Assembly (NCBI RefSeq): GCF_044465595.1
Contig: NZ_JBITLV010000002.1
Span: 310,001-374,000, forward strand
DNA from: Spongisporangium articulatum
Lineage (GTDB): Bacteria; Actinomycetota; Actinomycetes; Actinomycetales; Kineosporiaceae
Reading direction: 5' to 3'
DNA length: 64,000 nt
Shown here: piece by piece, positions 60,804-64,000 of the stretch
Layout of the letters: each line of letters opens with the position of its first letter
Numbering within the stretch: the stretch's first letter is position 1
Notes under the pieces: generated by a model
Told to the model about the DNA's origin: nothing
What the model saw: only the letters and a program-made list of their open reading frames with translations
Databases searched by the model: none
Translations under genes and position numbers: made by a program

Positions 60804-60809
60804 TATCCT
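60804..60809 (+). promoter_or_regulatory. -10 box of the tRNA-Pro gene
   Basis: TATCCT, 34 bp before the tRNA-Pro 5' end, in the 105-bp space between the two divergent tRNA genes. A convincing -35 is not visible. Confidence 0.4.
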
Positions 60810-60843
60810 GCTCGAAGGCCGCGATCGCGCACGAACACGGCCG

Positions 60844-60917
60844 CGGGGTGTGGCGCAGTTTGGTAGCGCGTCCGCTTTGGGAGCGGAAGGCCCCCGGTTC
60901 GAATCCGGGTACCCCGA
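60844..60917 (+). tRNA. tRNA-Pro(TGG)
   Basis: A 74-nt cloverleaf: acceptor CGGGGTG/TACCCCG, D arm GCGC-AGTTTGGTA-GCGC, anticodon stem TCCGC/GCGGA with loop TTTGGGA (anticodon TGG), T arm CCCGG-TTCGAAT-CCGGG, discriminator A. CCA is not encoded. It is divergent from tRNA-Gly. Confidence 0.95.
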
Positions 60918-61008
60918 CAATAGCTGGCGCCATCGGGCGGCGGGCGAGCTGCGAGTCACGCCCGAAGCCGTGTACCGGACACCTCGCATTGGTTACCGTC
61001 AGGCAGCC

Positions 61009-62511
61009 ATGACCTCCTCCGCAACCGCCTCCGTGAGCACCCGACCGCCGCGCCGGTCCCGCCGCGGCGACCGGCTGCTGCTGGTGGTCATGCTGGTCCT
61101 GGCCCACCCGCTGGTCACGGTGGTCGCGCTGGCCGGGGCCGTGACGGTGGTCGCCACGCACCTGTGGTTCGTGCTGCTGCCGGTCGCGGGGCTGGTCGGG
61201 CTGAAGGTCGTGGGGAACGTGTTCGTCCCCGACGACCCGCCGGGCCGCCCGGTCGAGGCGCCGGACGAACCGGAGCTGGTCGACCTGGTCCGCAAGGTCG
61301 CCGAGAGGCTCGACGTCCATGAAGCGCTGACGGTGCGCATCGCGCCCGACGCGAACGCGTCCATGATCGTCACGCGTCAGGGGCGACGGCGGGTCAAGAC
61401 CGTGCTGATCGGCTGGCCGCTGATCCGTTGCTTCAGCCCCGAGCAGCTGGTGGCCACCCTCGCCCACGAGATGGCGCACGCCCCCGAGCTGGGCGACCGG
61501 CTGTGGCTGCGCCTGGCCGTGACCCGCGAGACCCTCGTCGAGAAGCAGGGGCGGCTGCTCGCCCCGCCCGCGTTCGTCGTCCGGCCGTTGCTGAGGGCGA
61601 CGCAGAAACGGTTGTGGGAGGCGGAGTTCGACGCCGATGCGCGGGCCGCCCAGCTGGCCGGCAGTGAGGCGTTGCGGGAGGCGATGCGCCGCACCGAGGG
61701 GCTCGTCGACGTGTGGGACCTGCTGGTCGAGGACTGGGTCGACTACCTCGCCGACGACGACGAGTACCCGATCGACCTCTACGCCGCCTACGCGGCCGCC
61801 GCCGGTGACCCCCACGTGCTGGCCCGGGCCCGGTTGCGTTCCGGGGCACCCGATCCCGAACCGCTGGCCGACACCCACCCCGACTGGGCGCAGCGCGCCC
61901 AGGCCCTGCCCGAGCCGCTCGAGCCGGTGCGGCCGGACGACGTCCGCCGGCTGGTCGGGCCCGTTCCGGCCCGCGGGGCGGTCGAGATCCGGGCCTGGGA
62001 GGTGATCGAGCAGTGGTGCGCCGACCAGGTGGCCTCCGCCGAGAAGGACGAGGACTGGCACCCGGTGAGCCTTTTCGACCGACCGGCCACCGCCTTCACG
62101 CCGCCGGCCGACGCCTACCGGGACGGGCTGCGCGACGGTACCGGCTCCGACGACCTGCGCGACGGCCTGCGGCGTTCGCTGACGATGATCGCCGACGGCG
62201 ACGCCTGGGCCCTGGCCTGCGCGGTCGACGCCGAGCTGAACACCCTGCCCGCTGAACTCGGCCGCTGGGTCGCGAGCCGGCTGCTGGCCACCGTGCTCGG
62301 CGGCGCCCTCGACGTCGTCCTGCGCGAGGCGGGCTGGCGCCCGGCCACCCACTGGCTGACCGGCGTCCTGCTTCCCCCGGCCGCCGACCGGGGGGCGACG
62401 GAAGCGGCGGAGGAGGCGGACGACGTCCCGCTGGACCTGCAGGCCCTGGTCGTCGAGGCGGTGGAGACCCGCGAGGTGAGCCGGTTGCGGGCCCTGCTGG
62501 AGCGCGCGTAG
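61009..62511 (+). CDS. M48-like membrane metalloprotease
   Basis: 500 residues from ATG 61009; longer frames would run through the tRNA. Two N-terminal helices (LLLVVMLVLAHPLVTVVALAG, THLWFVLLPVAGLVGL) precede the zinc motif LAHEMAHAPE (HExxH) and the likely third ligand in WEAEFDADARAA. The long C-terminal half (from about 290) has no known domain. It probably degrades or processes membrane proteins, as HtpX-type M48 enzymes do. TACCGT ends 9 nt before the ATG and is a candidate -10. Confidence 0.82.
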   Translation: MTSSATASVSTRPPRRSRRGDRLLLVVMLVLAHPLVTVVALAGAVTVVATHLWFVLLPVAGLVGLKVVGNVFVPDDPPGRPVEAPDEPELVDLVRKVAERLDVHEALTVRIAPDANASMIVTRQGRRRVKTVLIGWPLIRCFSPEQLVATLAHEMAHAPELGDRLWLRLAVTRETLVEKQGRLLAPPAFVVRPLLRATQKRLWEAEFDADARAAQLAGSEALREAMRRTEGLVDVWDLLVEDWVDYLADDDEYPIDLYAAYAAAAGDPHVLARARLRSGAPDPEPLADTHPDWAQRAQALPEPLEPVRPDDVRRLVGPVPARGAVEIRAWEVIEQWCADQVASAEKDEDWHPVSLFDRPATAFTPPADAYRDGLRDGTGSDDLRDGLRRSLTMIADGDAWALACAVDAELNTLPAELGRWVASRLLATVLGGALDVVLREAGWRPATHWLTGVLLPPAADRGATEAAEEADDVPLDLQALVVEAVETREVSRLRALLERA

Positions 62512-62552
62512 CCCCGGCCGGCTGGTGGTCAGGGGCACCCCTCCGGCCCGGC

Positions 62553-62558
62553 TACGAT
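62553..62558 (+). promoter_or_regulatory. -10 box of the trigger factor gene
   Basis: TACGAT, 40 bp before GTG 62599, in the 87-bp gap after the M48 gene. The -35 region is not clear. Confidence 0.4.
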
Positions 62559-62598
62559 GGCGGGTGGTCCACCGCCGTCCGTCCCAGGAGACAACGAA

Positions 62599-64000
62599 GT
62601 GAAGAGCGCCGTCGAGACCCTCAACCCGACCCGGGTCAAGCTGACCGTCGAGGTCCCGTTCGAGGAGCTCAAGCCGAGCCTGGACGAGGCGTACAAGACC
62701 ATCGGGAACCAGGTGACCATCCCCGGGTTCCGCAAGGGCAAGATCCCGCCGCGCATCATCGACCAGCGCATCGGCCGCGGAGCCGTGCTGGAGGAGGCCG
62801 TCAACAACGCCCTCCCCGGCTTCTACTCGCAGGCCGTCGAGGAGAGCTCGATCCGCCCGCTGAGCAACCCCGAGGTCGACGTCACCGAGGTGCCCGACCC
62901 CGCCGCGGGCGGCGACCTGAAGTTCACGGCCGAGGTGGACGTCCGCCCCGAGTTCGAGCTCCCCGACCTGGACGGCGTCGACGTCACGGTCGACGACGTC
63001 GAGGTGAGCGACGAACAGGTCGAGGAGCGCCTCACCTCGCTGCGCGAGCGGTTCGGCAGCCTCAAGACGGTCGACCGCCCGGCCGCCGAGGGCGACTTCC
63101 TCAGCATCGACCTGAAGGCCTCCATCGACGGCGACGAGATCGACTCCGTCCAGGGCGTCTCCTACCAGGTCGGTTCCGGCGAGATGCTGGCCGGCATGGA
63201 CGACGTCCTGCCGGGCATGAGCGCGGGGGAGACCACCACCTACAACACCCCCCTGGCTGGGGGTGACCGCGCCGGTGAGGACTCGCTGGTGACCATCACC
63301 GTGCAGTCGGTCAAGGAGCGCGAGCTGCCCGAGGCGGACGACGAGTTCGCCCAGCTGGCCAGCGAGTTCGACACCCTCGACGAGCTGAAGGCCAGCCTGC
63401 GCGACCAGGCCGGCGAGGTGGCCCGCTACCAGCAGGGCCTGCAGGCCCGCGAGCGGCTGCTCGACGTCCTGCTGGAGAAGGCCGACATCCCGATCGCCGA
63501 GAAGCTGATCGAGAACGAGGTCAAGCAGCACCTGGCCAACGAGGGCAAGGAAGAGGACGACCCGCACGGCGTCGAGGTGGCCGAGGAGGCCCGCAAGGCG
63601 TTCAAGGCGCAGATGCTGCTCGACGCGATCGTCGAGAAGCACGAGGTCCAGGTCTCGCAGCAGGAGCTGATCGAGTACCTGCTGGCCAGCGCCCAGCAGT
63701 ACCGGATGGACCCGAACGAGTTCATCGGCGCCGTGGACAAGGCGGGCCAGATCCCGCAGATGGTCGCCGAGGTCAGCCGCCGCAAGGCGCTCGCCGTCGT
63801 GCTCGAGGCCGCGCAGATCAAGGACGCCTCGGGCAACACGATCAACCTCGACGACCTGTTCCCGAAGGACGGCGGCGAGCCGCTGGAGATCGACGAGCAC
63901 GCGGGTCACGACCACTCGGGCCACGATCACGATCACGATCACGAGGGGCACGACCACGGTGCGCCCGTGGAGCCGTCCGGGGCCAACAACCCGGCCGCGC
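62599..64000 (+). CDS. tig: Trigger factor, 3' end outside the window
   Basis: 467 residues visible from GTG 62599, with AGGAG 8 nt upstream. The ribosome-binding domain has the signature GFRKGKIPP (about 45). The FKBP-type isomerase domain lies at about 160-245. The C-terminal chaperone domain contains ASAQQYRMDPNEFI. It binds nascent chains at the ribosome exit. From H434 on, the tail is His/Asp-rich (GHDHSGHDHDHDHEGHDHG), then Pro/Ala-rich. The window ends before a stop codon, so the length is unknown. Confidence 0.96.
   Translation, partial: MKSAVETLNPTRVKLTVEVPFEELKPSLDEAYKTIGNQVTIPGFRKGKIPPRIIDQRIGRGAVLEEAVNNALPGFYSQAVEESSIRPLSNPEVDVTEVPDPAAGGDLKFTAEVDVRPEFELPDLDGVDVTVDDVEVSDEQVEERLTSLRERFGSLKTVDRPAAEGDFLSIDLKASIDGDEIDSVQGVSYQVGSGEMLAGMDDVLPGMSAGETTTYNTPLAGGDRAGEDSLVTITVQSVKERELPEADDEFAQLASEFDTLDELKASLRDQAGEVARYQQGLQARERLLDVLLEKADIPIAEKLIENEVKQHLANEGKEEDDPHGVEVAEEARKAFKAQMLLDAIVEKHEVQVSQQELIEYLLASAQQYRMDPNEFIGAVDKAGQIPQMVAEVSRRKALAVVLEAAQIKDASGNTINLDDLFPKDGGEPLEIDEHAGHDHSGHDHDHDHEGHDHGAPVEPSGANNPAA

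Overview
The window comes from the chromosome of a high-GC Gram-positive bacterium (Actinobacteria). Codon third positions are almost all G or C, 4-bp stop/start overlaps are frequent, and TANNNT boxes lie 6-7 nt before several start codons. The families present (F420-type Ddn oxidoreductase, alpha-methylacyl-CoA racemase, NarL-type two-component pairs, pSAM2-like integrative element) also fit. A complete chemotaxis operon indicates a motile or taxis-capable species. A motile actinomycete such as a Kineosporiales member is a guess from gene content only; no marker here fixes the genus.

Left part (1-20100). A truncated unknown gene is followed by an adenine/adenosine deaminase and an HxlR regulator divergent from a short-chain dehydrogenase. 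A minus-strand operon joined by 4-bp overlaps then encodes a thiolase, a bifunctional enoyl-CoA hydratase/3-hydroxyacyl-CoA dehydrogenase, an alpha-methylacyl-CoA racemase and a TetR regulator, with a Ddn-like gene downstream; this looks like a (branched) acyl-CoA degradation unit. An intergenic 8-bp minisatellite framed by a 28-bp inverted repeat precedes a zinc alcohol dehydrogenase. Next come a two-gene ABC exporter, a NarL-type two-component pair, a CDP-alcohol phosphatidyltransferase with a DMT-like membrane protein, an MFS transporter, a GAF histidine kinase and a soluble GAF-GAF chemoreceptor.

Chemotaxis operon (20441-28753). The order is cheA, cheY, cheB, cheR, a CheX/CheC-like gene, a second cheY, an unrecognised 160-residue gene, cheW and a transmembrane mcp. 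Most adjacent genes overlap by 3-4 bp. An EAL-HDOD protein and a PAS-LuxR regulator follow.

Xylose region (32314-38287). xylA is divergent from a xylose-type ABC importer (lipoprotein, short ATPase, permease) followed by a ROK repressor. A perfect TATGTTG-N7-CAACATA dyad lies in the divergent promoter.

Miscellaneous genes (38293-49334). Three VOC proteins, DoxX, a DUF3048-like lipoprotein, an SRPBCC protein, a secreted lipase, a MASE1-like hybrid kinase, and a second HxlR/oxidoreductase pair.

Integrative element (49536-60708). An 11.1-kb actinomycete integrative and conjugative element (AICE) sits in the 3' part of a tRNA-Gly(TCC) gene. It is bounded by a perfect 44-bp repeat, with 25-bp direct repeats just inside both ends. 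It carries integrase, excisionase, a Rep initiator, an FtsK-type transfer ATPase, SpdB-like and Pra-like proteins and a GntR/KorSA-like repressor. Accessory genes are an AT-richer HNH-like protein, a YdcF-like protein and a small unknown protein preceded by three TTGTAC hexamers spaced exactly 21 bp apart.

Right end (60739-64000). tRNA-Pro(TGG), an M48 metalloprotease-like membrane protein, and the trigger factor gene, whose histidine-rich tail runs off the window.
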